64,000 nt of DNA, taken from Tricholomella constricta. Its lineage: Eukaryota; Basidiomycota; Agaricomycetes; Agaricales; Lyophyllaceae. Below the pieces are notes generated by a model. The model searched no databases. It worked only from the letters and a program-made list of their open reading frames with translations, and was not told the DNA's origin. Shown here one piece after another: positions 45,601 through 55,986 of this stretch. The first letter of the stretch is position 1, and each line of letters opens with the position of its first letter. The stretch spans positions 496,001-560,000 of the forward strand of contig JAACJP010000005.1 of assembly GCA_013368375.1 (NCBI GenBank). Direction: 5' to 3'. The position numbers and the translations under genes were made by a program.

Positions 45601-46707
45601 AACGGCCACGACGCGATCATGAATGTCGTGGATTCAGTTGGAAAGTGCGCGCACTTCATCGCGTCGCACACGACTTGTTCGGCCCTGGGAGCTGCGAACC
45701 TCTACCGTCGCCACGTCTGGAAGCTGCACGGTCTCCCCGACGCATTCGTCTCCGATCGAGGTCCACAGTTCGTTGCCGAGTTCACGCGCGAACTGTACAG
45801 ACTCCTGTGTATCAAGCTGTCGGCCTCGACGGCGTACCACCCACAGACCGACGGACAGACAGAGCGTGTCAACCAGGAACTGGAACAGTTCTTGCGAGTC
45901 TTCTGCAATGAGCGCCAGAACGATTGGGAGGACCTCCTGCCCGACGCCGAATTCAGTTACAACAACCATGTACATTCGGCGACGCAGCAGACCCCCTTCC
46001 TGCTTGACACTGGTCGGCATCCGCGCATGGGCTTTGAGCCGCGTCGGGGCGCTTCCAAGAACGAGTCAGCAGACGAGTTCGTGGAGCGCATGAAGGAAGC
46101 ACAGGAGGAAGCCAAGGCAGCGCTTTCAAAGGCCAAAGACGACATGGAGCGGTATTACAACCAGCGGCACGCCCCAACGCCCGACTACCAGCCTGGCGAC
46201 AAGGTATACTTGGACGCGACCGACATTTCTACGACCCGACCGTCTAAGAAGTTGTCGCATCGCTACCTTGGCCCTTTCGTCGTGCAAAGGCGAGTCGGCC
46301 CGCTGGCATACCGCCTCCTGCTGCCTCAGTCCATGAAGCGCATCCACCCAGTCTTCCACGTCGTGAAGCTCATCCCCGCCATTGCTGATCCGATCGAAGG
46401 TCGTCGATCCGATCCCCCTCCGCCCCCCGACATAATCGACGACGAACCCCATTACGAAGTTGAAAAGATCCTCGATAGCCGAACCTTCCGCAAAAAACTA
46501 CAGTACAAGGTCCTGTGGAAGGGCTATGGTTACGAAGAAGCTTCTTGGGAACCTCGCGAAAATGTCGCCGCCCCCGATCTGGTACGCAAATTTCACCGCA
46601 ACAACCCCGACGCCCCACGCCACATTCGTGGCATCTTCACTCTATCCCCCGCCATCTTCGCCACCGTCACCCCGCACCGAGTCGTTGCGATTCAAAAGGG
46701 GGGGTGA
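42674..46707 (+). CDS. Element D pol: protease, RT, RNase H, integrase, chromodomain
   Basis: Intact polyprotein of about 1340 aa in the -1 frame of gag. Protease ALVDSGATGSFLN with DMILGFNWL; RT with RYPLPLISELVNNL, RTNRGLFEPLVMFFGLTNS and the YLDD box (VCVYLDDILIY); RNase H with IEADSSDFATGAV and DKEMLAIIRSLEEW; integrase HHCC (HHDSKVAGHPGRWKTLEL..CDMCLRTK) and DDE (SVDFITELP, SDRGPQFVAEF, GQTERVNQELEQFL); chromodomain YEVEKILDSRTFRKKLQYKV..WKGYGYEEASWEP. The stop codon (46705-46707) touches the 3' LTR, so the polypurine tract lies inside the coding end. Confidence 0.97.
46693..46707 (+). promoter_or_regulatory. Polypurine tract of element D
   Basis: CAAAAGGGGGGGTGA directly before the 3' LTR; it overlaps the last codons and stop of pol. 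Confidence 0.8.
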
Positions 46708-47204
46708 TGTTAGGGGAACACCTGTTTGGTGATCACGTGACCATCCGATTCCTCGGACGAGCACGTGACCGACCGCTCCCCAGATGATCGCGATCCCGAC
46801 CCCGACGCTCCGCCCCAAGCATCGGTGTACATACTTATAACTTCCTGTCGTTACTTCCCCTTCCAGCGCGCGCCCGATCCCGATTCCCGACATCCCGACG
46901 TCGGTCACCCGACCTCGTGCGCCTGCACCCTGAGCCACGAGGATCGGACAGCGTCGGGAACGTGTACATACACGCGCCGCTGCCCATCCGTTATCATTTA
47001 CGTACCATACACCCCAGAGAGCCGGCCCTCAAGTAGTTACTCGTATATAGTCATCCTCCTGACATGGGGGAATCCTTTACTCTATTCTCATTGGATTCCC
47101 CTCTGCCAGGTAGGTCTACTTACGTTCTCTCTAATCGTACATAATATAACATTGGATTCCCCTCTGCCAGCACGACTAAGCTCTGCGCTGAGGTCGCCCT
47201 AACA
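46708..47204 (+). repeat. LTR of element D (3' LTR)
   Basis: 497 bp, no difference noticed from 40850..41346; followed by GACAT target duplication at 47205-47209. Confidence 0.96.
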
Positions 47205-49651
47205 GACATGCCTTCTGGTCGTTCGAGGTCGGCCAACCATTGTCTAACAGTATCTATGCGTTGGTCTTGGGCCTTAGCGGCGTCGGTTCTGGGCACGTCG
47301 TCGTATGACATGTCGGTCAAATTCGCATTTGGGCCGGTTATTCCTGTATCATCGTCGGTGCGGATTCTGGGTTGTCGTGGGGAGTCGGTTGCGAGTTCGT
47401 GAGTCGTTGGGTCTGGTGGCACCACGTCGGTGTATACGGCTACCATCTCCTCCCTACTTGAGATCTGTGCCATGGCGAAGATCTGTCGAACATGCAAGGG
47501 CGACGGCGGTTGCGGCAGTGGTTGGATAATGTGCATGAGGCCTTGCATCCGATCGACCCAATCCTCAAAGTCGGCTTCTTCTGCGTCATAGTTGTCGGGC
47601 GGGTCGTCGGGTTGACGAGGGCGACGAGATAATCCGTCGGGTCCGTGGAACATTCCTTTAACGTGGACGAGCTCGAAGTGGAACATGAGGACGGACACGA
47701 TCCACCTGTTTATGGAAGCTGATGGTTGGATATCGGGGTTGGAGAGCATGCCTTTAATGTAGCGCGCGTCGACTTCGACGACTAGGTTGCGGACGCCTAT
47801 AACGTACAGTCGCAAAGCGCCAAGCGCCCGAAATAGGCCGTAAAATTCGAGTTTTGGTTGAGAGAATCGTGATTCGCGGTCGTTCAGTGTAATGGAACCG
47901 AACCGATTGTATCTGCGTCGTTTCTGATCGACGGGGTCGGCTTGACAGAGGTAGAATCCGACTGCGATGTGGGAAGTGTCGACGGCCAGGATGACGGGGT
48001 CGTCCGAGGCGTAGTCGATAGGTACGAGGGGTTTCGCTTCTGCGATCGCCTCAACGATGTCACGTTGCGCTGCGATCTGGTCGGGGCCGAACTCGAAGAC
48101 GGCATCCTTGCGGGTTAGTTTGACGAGGTGGTGTGCGCGATGAGCAAAGTTTTTGACGAATATCCTTAGTACTCCGACCGTTCCTAAGAACGCGCGTAAC
48201 TCCGATAGGGTGGCGCACGACTTCCAATTACGCAGTAAAGCAAGTCGGTCTGCGTCGGGTATGCGACCATTGGGCGTGCAGACGTGCCCAAGGACTTTAA
48301 ATTGCGGGGCGCATAAAACTAGCTTCTTGCCAGAGAAGGTGCCGCCGCAGTACTTCATGCGCTGAAGGATTCGGTTGACGTCGTTGAAGAATTCCCAGAT
48401 CGCGAATCGCACGTCGGCATTGGCGGGGTGTGTTTTCGGTAATCCTGTGTCCGGGTCGGGGTACCAAGTTGCTGGTCCCTTTATAGCAGCGTCATCGATA
48501 TAAGGCAGTGTATAGTCCGGGATCTCCGGTTGCAGGATGTGAGTGACGTCGTCGTGGAAGATTGGGACGGAGTTGGTCCAGCCCATAGGTAAGGTGACTA
48601 GGCGTAACGCGCCGAAAGGTGTTTGGAAAGTGGTAAGGTCGCGCGACGATGGTGCGATTAGCCGTTCGTCGTAGCCGACAAACAGGTCTAACATTGCGCC
48701 ACAAATGCGACCGGCGAATTGTTCAGCTACATGGTCTGGTATCGGAGTGACACCGGAGTGTCGGATGGTTACACGGTTGAGTGGTTCCAGGCTGTGGACG
48801 AGGCGGAACTTGCCATTCTTTTTCAGAGTGCAAAACCAACGTGACCGGTAGCTGGAGTTGGACGGTTCGTAAACGCCAGCGGCGAGCTTAGTTTTGATAA
48901 TGTCGCAAACTTCTTCGTAGATGCCAGGTGGTATGGGGATATTGCGCTCGATCCAAGGCGTGTGCGCCACAACCGGTATGTCGATGGGGGGAAAGAAATC
49001 CGACCGAAAACTACCGCGCTCGGAATCGTCCCATGCGAACGCGAGGTTCTGTTTACACATGAGGTCGTGCATAATGGCGCGTTCGGCGGGTGTTAGGAAG
49101 TCCGGGTGTTCGCGGTCTAGGTCTTCCTTTCGTTCTAGGGTGTAGCGGCCTGTGGGTTGAAAAGGTGGCGGGTTGGGAACCAAGGTCGGCATGTTGGCGA
49201 GAGGATCGCCTAATATTTTGTGTTCGATTCGGAAGTGGTCGGGACAGCTTGCTACGATCGATCGCACTTTTTGCGCTACTGGTTTGTACTTCTTTTTGGT
49301 TTGTATGCCTTTAATTTTCACAACGAAGGCGTCGGTGGCGGCGTTGGTCAGGGATTGGGTGTGGCGTCCACTATGGCGCTCGTGGTTCGGTAAAATAGTG
49401 CAGAGGGTCGTTCGTTCAAGAGGGGTAGAGCTGGTATTAACGGATTGGTCGGCGATTGCTGGTGTGGTTAGTTCGGATGCCGCGACGTAGAGTGAGGCTA
49501 GTTGCGCGTCGTAGGTGGCGTCGCTATTAAATTCGGTCGGTAGTTCGCAGAAAGAAAGGACAGTCGGGGTATAGCTTAGTGGGTCGTACTCGAGGAGGAG
49601 TGCAAGATCGCCGTGATCTCGACTTATTTCCTCGAGAGTATACAAAAATTT
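47205..49651 (-). CDS. Element C pol, RT and RNase H part
   Basis: Minus-strand frame entered by a -1 shift at 49645-49651; first start-like codon at 49645 (TTG). N-terminal linker, then RT: SYRSRWFCTLKKNGKFRLVH, GYDERLIAPSSRDLTTFQTP, LVTLPMGWTNSVPIFHDDV and the catalytic YIDDAAI. RNase H: VILAVDTSHIAVGFYL, SQPKLEFYGLFRAL. After LSRRPRQ the frame runs to the element D insertion (47205-47209) and resumes at 40849. Its RT is quite different from those of A, B and D (YIDDAAI rather than YxDDILI/V), marking a separate lineage. Confidence 0.9.
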
Positions 49652-52353
49652 ACGTCGGTCTTGGGGCGGCGACGTTGTCCGCGCGCGAAGGTTGGTACCA
49701 CGATGACCTCTCGAGTGTTCGGGTCGGTGATGGTTATGATCGTATCGTCGGCGGATCTCGTTTTCACGTTAGAGCAAGTAAGTACGTCGAACGGGCGGCC
49801 GAGGAGTATATCGTATGCAGGATTGCGAATGACGTGCATTTGGAGGTAGAGCGTGACCTCTCCTATCGTACAAGGTACGTTTCGTGCTAGACCGAGCGAC
49901 GGGTCGGTTGTTCCGTTCGCTGATTGCATCTGCAGCACTATAGTTGGGTCGTATTTGACCCCTAGTCCATGGCAAACTTCTTCCGATATGGCTATGATCT
50001 GGCACCCGCTGTCGACGATGCTTTCTATCTGTTCTCTCGCGTCGGCCATTATCATGATCGATCTGAGTGCATGCGATTCCATTGCGACGATCAGTCGGTC
50101 CGGATGCTCGCCAGGTAGTAGTGTCTGGTAATACGTGTCGTAGATGTCGCCGGTGACTAGCGCTCTGGGCGGTGGCGTCGCGTTGTCGCTGCTGGATTCC
50201 CAAGGCAGTGCGTCGAGTTCCTCAATGAACGCCGACGTGGGGACTTCTTGGTATACCGTTGTGAGGTTGCCGGCGACGATACGCTTTGGTGTATTAGCTT
50301 CCCTAAACTTTCCGCGAACCTCTGGCGCTACCCCGCAGAGTTCCCGAACTGTGACCGGTATGGTGGCGTCGAGTGCGCGTTCGAATAGAGTCGTTGATTT
50401 GGTTGGATCTGTAATGGGCGCCTGCGTGCGGTACGCACTGTCGGCTTTCGCCTTCTCCGTGGCGGCTAAGTTTCGCGTGGTAGGGGGGATGTATCGGTTC
50501 TCAGGAATGTTAGAGAAAGGGTGTACTGGAGTCTGGTCGCGGGCATTGCCTGTGGCGTCCGTCTTGGTACTGGGGATCAGAGGTATGTTGGACGGTGGCG
50601 GGGGAGCCTTGGCTTGGCCTTTCGTCGCGTCCGAGACGGGCTGCGACGCGGGCGCTGACTTGTTGACTGGTGCGATCCTTGGTTGGTCGGCATCTTGAAC
50701 GGTTTCGACCGTGACGGGTCGCCTTTGCGGTGCGCGGCTAATAAGTTCTACGCCGTCGAACACCTCTTTCCTTGCGCGCAGGGTGTTGAGTTCTCGTTCT
50801 AACACGATCATGCGATCCTCGATTTTCAGGTCATGGTCGGTGACGTCGTTAAACTGTAGGATTTCCAACATCATGCTTTCGGTCGGGTTCGCGTTCGCTG
50901 ATAGCTGTCCTGTCGCCATTTGGCCGGGGTTGCGCCTGTGCCATTCGTCTAACTTGTCTTTTATGTATCGACCTGGAGTTCCCGCCGGTATGCGCGCGCC
51001 GCTTGGTAGGCCTATCTTGTTGTCGTCGGTTCGTCGGCAGCGTCCTTCGGTCGCGTATGTTTGATGTATGGGACAGTTAGGAATATAATGTCCTTCACCA
51101 CCACAGAAGTGGCAGTTGTCATTAGGTGACTGATTCGGTCGGCCGCCGTCGCTTCCTTTGTCTTGTCCTAGGCGTTGGATATGTTGTTCCAACAGGTTGA
51201 TTCTTTCGTAGAGCTCTTCCAATTTGAGGGGCTGTCCCGTGTTATGCGACTTGGTCGCGCCCGTTAACGACCCGCTTGGCGCGATCGTAATTTGTGGGGG
51301 CACGCCCGGTGGCGCTTCCTGTCGTTGGCCAGCGTTTGTTCCGTGGAGGATATGTTCAGCCGCAGCGTGAACGGTTTCCGTGGCGTAGGGGTCGTCGGGA
51401 TGGTGGTTCGGGTTTAGGATCTCGAGTCTGCGATGGATCTTTGACCATAGATCGGACTGGAACGCGCGACGGAATTGGCGGTCGCGTTCGTTTATCGAAA
51501 GTCGGTTTTTGCTGACAAGGAACTGGGTAACAGAAAGGAACTGTCGGTAATATTCCCCGAGGTCGCTATTCGACTGGATCCTGAGTCGGTGTCGTTCTCT
51601 GATCAGGTAGTCGAGGTCGGCCATTGAATACTTTCTTTCTTCGCTTGCGCCTGGGTAAAGCGCCATTATCGCTTTTCGCCAATCGTCGTATGTGGTACCG
51701 ACTGCGAACTCGTCAAGTTGCTCCCACAGATCCGCGGTATCGATGTCGGTGTATCGCGTAGTGTGCGTTTTCTTCTCTTGTTCATCTACGACGTTACACT
51801 CGATGAACAGATGATTTAAGTCCGAGAAATATCGGCGCAGTTCACGTGCGCGTTCGGGCACGAACGTCAGCGCCGAGCTTTGTCCGCGTGCGGGCATCGG
51901 CTTTATAATGATTGGTGGTTGTGCCATGATAGATGGTATTGGTTTCGGGATAGGGGACGGGGAGGGGGAATACGACGGTGAAGAAGAATCTGAGATTTCT
52001 GGGGTCGCGGGCGATAGATAGGGGAGTCTAAATTCAACTCCTTGATCGGTGGTAGGAGGTTCCGACGCAAAGGGGTCGAAAGCTAGGTCGGGTTGCACGG
52101 TTGGTTCGGGGAGCGGTGTTTGATCGGTCGGGGTAGGCGACGGTAGTGTCGACGAAGGGCTATAGAAGAGCGGGCTGAGGTTGTTATGGATCGCGCGGTG
52201 TGGGGTTACTGAGCGGAAGAACGGGGAGAGCGATTCGGAGTCGGTGTCGGCTTGTCCGAGAGCAGAGCGAATTTCGGCACGGAGGGTTCGGGCTTTAGCT
52301 TCTTGTCGGGTTGCGGGCGGAATGGTCGACGAGTCGTAGGTTTTTATGAACAA
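49624..52353 (-). CDS. Element C gag-protease
   Basis: 909 aa from ATG 52353 on -. Long Ser/Pro-rich N-terminus, a capsid region (ARELRRYFSDLNHLFIECNV.., WRKAIMALYPG, YRQFLSVTQFL), zinc knuckle CHFCGGEGHYIPNC (C-X2-C-X4-H-X4-C), a long linker, then a retropepsin-like domain with IVDSGCQIIAIS and YDILLGRPFDV. The protease is thus in the gag frame, and the pol frame begins after the heptamer 27 nt before the gag stop. No internal stop seen. Confidence 0.9.
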   Translation of the reverse strand: MFIKTYDSSTIPPATRQEAKARTLRAEIRSALGQADTDSESLSPFFRSVTPHRAIHNNLSPLFYSPSSTLPSPTPTDQTPLPEPTVQPDLAFDPFASEPPTTDQGVEFRLPYLSPATPEISDSSSPSYSPSPSPIPKPIPSIMAQPPIIIKPMPARGQSSALTFVPERARELRRYFSDLNHLFIECNVVDEQEKKTHTTRYTDIDTADLWEQLDEFAVGTTYDDWRKAIMALYPGASEERKYSMADLDYLIRERHRLRIQSNSDLGEYYRQFLSVTQFLVSKNRLSINERDRQFRRAFQSDLWSKIHRRLEILNPNHHPDDPYATETVHAAAEHILHGTNAGQRQEAPPGVPPQITIAPSGSLTGATKSHNTGQPLKLEELYERINLLEQHIQRLGQDKGSDGGRPNQSPNDNCHFCGGEGHYIPNCPIHQTYATEGRCRRTDDNKIGLPSGARIPAGTPGRYIKDKLDEWHRRNPGQMATGQLSANANPTESMMLEILQFNDVTDHDLKIEDRMIVLERELNTLRARKEVFDGVELISRAPQRRPVTVETVQDADQPRIAPVNKSAPASQPVSDATKGQAKAPPPPSNIPLIPSTKTDATGNARDQTPVHPFSNIPENRYIPPTTRNLAATEKAKADSAYRTQAPITDPTKSTTLFERALDATIPVTVRELCGVAPEVRGKFREANTPKRIVAGNLTTVYQEVPTSAFIEELDALPWESSSDNATPPPRALVTGDIYDTYYQTLLPGEHPDRLIVAMESHALRSIMIMADAREQIESIVDSGCQIIAISEEVCHGLGVKYDPTIVLQMQSANGTTDPSLGLARNVPCTIGEVTLYLQMHVIRNPAYDILLGRPFDVLTCSNVKTRSADDTIITITDPNTREVIVVPTFARGQRRRPKTDVNFCILSRK
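49645..49651 (-). promoter_or_regulatory. -1 ribosomal frameshift heptamer AAATTTT, element C
   Basis: Codons AAT TTT preceded by A in the gag-protease frame: canonical X XXY YYZ. The -1 frame leads directly into the pol ORF. Confidence 0.75.
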
Positions 52354-52392
52354 GAGGAATGAGGTTGCGTGTTCGGCGGTGGCTTTTTAAAA

Positions 52393-52410
52393 CCCTCGCG
52401 GTGGGCTCCA
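52393..52410 (-). promoter_or_regulatory. tRNA-type primer-binding site, element C
   Basis: On -, three bases after the 5' LTR, TGGAGCCCACCGCGAGGG. Its complement ends in CCA like a mature tRNA 3' end. The tRNA identity cannot be named from this window. No self-complementary match in the LTR was noticed. Confidence 0.55.
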
Positions 52411-52413
52411 GAA

Positions 52414-53457
52414 TGATAGAGCTAGAAGGCCTGTAGGTGCTGTGCACAACAACAAAACAACTAACAACTATGGGGGGCGAGAAGTGTTAAAAGTTCCCAA
52501 ACACGCGAGTGTGCGGGGTTTGTAAGTGTTGTTTGAGGTAGGTAAAAGGTGATCCGACTTGTCAATAGTCGAACCGACGGTGATATGACGAAGGCAATGG
52601 GGTACGATGTTCCCAGATGGAACGGGTCGGCGACACGACTTTCGGTGTCGGTTGCGCGACAACGAGACGAACGAGGTTAATACGGAGAACTCACGGGTTC
52701 GGGCGACGAATACGAGGTGACAGAGACGGCGGTTACGAGTTTTTACGACGGCGGCGGCGGTTTATACGATGGGGACGGAGCAGAGACGACAGAGACGATG
52801 GTTTGAGCTATTCACTCTGAGTGTGAGGGAAAATACGGGCTGTAATTCACTGGGGGAAGTAGGTAACACATGGGTATGCTTTTATACTATACGACCGACT
52901 CGCCTCGCGCGAGCTGGCGAGGCAGGTGTTTTACTGGTTTATTGGGAGAAGCGCCGCCAAGCTTGGTACCGCGCGATGCTTTTTAGAGAGTGTGGCGCTC
53001 TTTGGCTCGGCAAAGGGGCTTTTGATCGGCTCGAGGCGTCGGGTCGGATGTATGATCGGTGGTGGCTTTGCGATCGGTAGTGGCTCTTGGGTGCGGAACT
53101 CCGTGGTACGGCCGGATCCTTCCTGCGACTGGCTGGGCAACGGCGTTTCCTAGGATCATTTCAAATTGGGTTTGGTTGTCGCCGGGTTGACACCTTGGCA
53201 TACAAACGTGCGCGGTCGTTGACAGGTTACACGGCGTTCCGTGCTCCGTGCGCCCAGAGAGGAGAACTGGCGTTTCAAGTTACTTCGTCACTTGGTCGGT
53301 GCGTCGGTCATTTGGTCGTATTGTCGGTCGGTCGGTCGTATTGTCAGTCGGTTGGTTTAGCGCTTTGGTCGCATTCAGGACCGTGTTCGTCGTGGCGCAG
53401 CGGTTGATGTCCGTATTATGGGCAGGTTCGGTGTACAGCGCGGGACGGTGCTCATCA
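52414..53457 (-). repeat. LTR of element C (5' LTR)
   Basis: 1044-bp partner of 34144..35187; minus-strand TATAAAAG box at about 52878-52887. Confidence 0.93.
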
Positions 53458-55044
53458 CCGTTCTGGCATTCGTTGTGATGCTCTTTTCTCGAAGACTTTA
53501 AGCCAGCGTCGGTACCGCCTGGGTATTTGTTTCTCCAACTCTTCTGTAGTATATATATGTTTTTCGTTTTCATCCTTTTCTGCCGTTCGAATAAAGACAT
53601 CTTCCACTACCTCGTCGAGGTCTTTGTCAAAAGTGATCTCCTCCAAGATAGCTTCCTCGTCCTCTGTCATGATGCCTCCTCGGTAGAGGTGAGCCTCTTC
53701 ATCCTCTATCTCTTCAACTGAAGGTTTATATTGCCATTTGCTAGCAATGGCCTTTCGTTTCCTTTCTTTTTTTGCTTGTCTGATGTAGACATTGCATTCA
53801 TGTGGGCAGCGTGTAAGCTTCACCTCACCTGTTTGCCAGTCTATCTCAGGATTATGTTTTTTTAGCCAGGTATGTCCAATAATTACATTGGTCTTTCCCA
53901 ATTCGGTGAAGCAGATGATTGGGCCTCGCTTGTTTCGATCAACGTCCATCGCATTTGGGTCTCGGGCTGGAGCAGGGTTGGTTGGAATATTTTGCTGTGT
54001 CTGTGTCTGTTGTGTACCAGTTCTCCATGTTTGGCTTCGATTTCCTTGTGGTTGCGATGATGTGGACCCTGTTCCTGTCTTTTTGGAGTGCCCTGTTCCA
54101 TATCCGGCATAGAGTTGTTTCTCGGCTTTAGTCTTTCGCCACTGCCGGTCTGATGCTATCGTCCTTGTGTACCATTGTTGTATGGTTACTGGTGGTGTTT
54201 CTGCATTGGAGAGTTTTTCTCTGAGCGCCTTATTGATAGAGCGCTTAAACTCCTCGACAAGCGGAGTTCCCACATATCCTGATCCTCGTGCGGCATTCTT
54301 GAAATCCTGCACATGTTGATCCATTGTCTTTGTTCCCTGTGTCATGGTCCGTAATCGCAAGATCTTGGTACTTTGTAGATCTGGATCTCCGAAATCGGCC
54401 ATGAATAGGTTCCAAAATTCTTCAACCGTTTTGAACAAGGGTTCTCCTCGTACTTGTTCTGCCTGGTAGAGTTCCTCAATAAGGTTATCTCTCCACTCTG
54501 CTGCCATGTTGTCTTGCATGTAGCTTAGTATCCAGTAAACTGTGGACCTTGGGTTTGCAAACTGTTCTGGCATTCCCCCAATGTAGAGTCTGCATGCATT
54601 GGCAAACGATTGTGCATCTGCCATTCTTCCAGAGAATTTGGGTGGAGTAGCGAACTTTGGGTGTTTGTAACTACCGTGATGTTGCATCTGAAGTGGGGGT
54701 GTGGGAAGGGGTCAGCGTGGTGAAGAGTGATGGGATGAGTGAGCCATACTATGAGGGCGTGACGTGAAGTGTTGGGGTGTCTGAAATGTGTGTGATTGTT
54801 GCTGTAATTGCCTTTCAGCGTTTTCAGCTCGTCATTCCAATTGCTCAATGTATGCCGCTACTGCTGGGTCTGGTTGGGTTTGGGGAAAGGAAGGGTATGT
54901 AGTAGGCAGGGGTGCGGTGTTGACAGGTGGCGGCATGTTGAGGGGTACTGGAGAATGAGGGGTCCAAGCATTGTATTCCATGTTGGATATCGGTGACGGT
55001 GCTGAGGAGGACTGTATGGTGGTTGTAGAGGGGAATGTTATCAC
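53458..55044 (-). pseudogene. Element A gag-protease remnant
   Basis: Gag of element A on -. The leader part starts at about 55044 (Pro/Ser-rich), has an in-frame TGA at 54832-54834 and another at 54712-54714, then is open from 54687 to the element C insertion. It shows the gag core (FATPPKFSGRMADAQSFANA, YWILSYMQDNMAAEW, WNLFMADFGDP). Directly after AMDVDRNKRG, where relatives have the zinc knuckle and the protease DSG, the sequence jumps to VIIGHTWLKKHNPEIDW, the end of the protease domain. Nucleocapsid finger and protease active site are therefore deleted. The right edge (53458-53462) carries the target duplication of element C. Confidence 0.85.
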
Positions 55045-55509
55045 CGATGGATTTCGGTGTTGATGGAACGTGGTGAAAGCTCGATAGTACCTTGGTCCGG
55101 GCGTACGACCCCGAGTTGGACCTTAGGTGATGTATAGGAAGATTGGGAAAACTGTTACACGTGTTGAACTTCACCTCCTGTAGGCCTACAGGCAGCGGAC
55201 AACAGGTGCAGAGGGTGGGCGCCTATTCCGTCTTGCTGTACGAACCAACCCGTGTCTTCTACAACACACACGGCGATGGCGAGGTGGTTTCCCCGAAGGT
55301 CTACCAGCACTCCTTGTTCGGAATCCTTGGGCTAGTCGGACTCAATGTTACTAGACCCTCAAACGGACCCTTGTCGTACGAATAGGGAATAGGGGGTGTG
55401 CCAGAAAGGTAGAAGAGTAAGTAAGGTTTTGATAGTGGATAAAATAGAAACGTGCAAAGGTTTTTCTTTGAGAATGGTGGGAGGGCGCGATGAGGGATTC
55501 GAGTTCTTC
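55045..55509. other. Element A 5' leader
   Basis: Untranslated leader on -, between gag and the 5' LTR. The primer-binding site is at its right end (listed separately). Small plus-strand frames here have no support. Confidence 0.55.
55497..55507 (-). promoter_or_regulatory. Self-priming primer-binding site, element A
   Basis: AGAACTCGAAT on -, two bases inside the 5' LTR; complementary to 55658-55668 of the LTR transcript, which begins 33 bp downstream of a minus-strand TATATATA box (55694-55701). Same geometry as in B and D, with an unrelated sequence. Confidence 0.6.
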
Positions 55510-55981
55510 TGTTAGGGCAACACTACTAATGATAGCGGGCTCCCACAAGAATACTCTACTAGTAAGGTTTAGAGAGAGAGAGAGAATGAGAATAGGAACG
55601 ATGTTGGTTATTCTAGTAATCTCAAGTGTTCACACTAAGAGTAGTGGAAATCCTAAGAGAACTCGAATGAGGACTCTGGATGGTTTATTGTCCTATATAT
55701 ACAACTTTACAAGATACATGCAAGAATGGTACCGTATACATGTGTCGATGAGGGAATACAGCTATTGGTTAATAACATGTGGATGCAGCATGTTGGACTG
55801 TGCTCTGAGTAAGCAATGAGTCAGCCATGAGTAAGCTATGAGTAAGCCATGCTGTGTCGCAGTCATGCTGACTGTTATCCATTACATACAACTATCTACT
55901 TAGATAAGATGATAAGATGTCCGATTAGTTTCCTGATTAGATAAAGAGAGATTAGATATCAAAAAAGTTCATCTCCTGACA
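55510..55981 (-). repeat. LTR of element A (5' LTR)
   Basis: 472 bp; differs from 19948..20421 by one AG unit and about two substitutions. Followed by the ATGAC duplication and then Helitron sequence. Confidence 0.93.
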
Positions 55982-55986
55982 ATGAC

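Larger units (their letters stand above)
40850..47204 (+). mobile_element. Ty3/gypsy chromovirus D (intact, youngest)
   Basis: 6355-bp plus-strand element with LTRs 40850..41346 and 46708..47204 (497 bp, identical as far as I read), target duplication GACAT (40845-40849, 47205-47209), inserted between the RNase H and integrase parts of element C pol. It has a self-priming site, gag, a -1 shift heptamer, a full-length pol without stops and a polypurine tract. All features of an element that could still move. Confidence 0.96.
34144..53457 (-). mobile_element. Large Ty3/gypsy-like element C with two antisense accessory genes
   Basis: Minus-strand LTR element, about 12.95 kb after removal of nested element D. 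LTRs 34144..35187 and 52414..53457 (1044 bp each, at least four transitions between them, all in the first 240 bp). Flanking duplication CCGT or CCGTT (34140-34143/4 and 53458-53461/2; one base is ambiguous because it is shared with the LTR end). The site lies in the protease-RT junction of element A. Minus-strand order: 5' LTR, tRNA-type PBS, gag-protease, -1 shift site, RT/RNase H, [element D], integrase. Then, on the opposite strand, two related accessory genes, then the 3' LTR. Confidence 0.93.
19948..55981 (-). mobile_element. Ty3/gypsy chromovirus A (outer element)
   Basis: LTR retrotransposon on the minus strand, with LTRs 19948..20421 and 55510..55981 and target duplication ATGAC (19943-19947, 55982-55986). 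Its own sequence is about 6.2 kb in three pieces: 19948-22972, 33457-34143 and 53458-55981; the rest is elements B and C. The order on - is leader, gag, (deleted protease region), RT, RNase H, integrase, chromodomain. Gag and RT contain in-frame stops, so it is dead. The two LTRs differ by an (AG) unit and about two substitutions, so the insertion is recent despite the damage. Confidence 0.93.
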
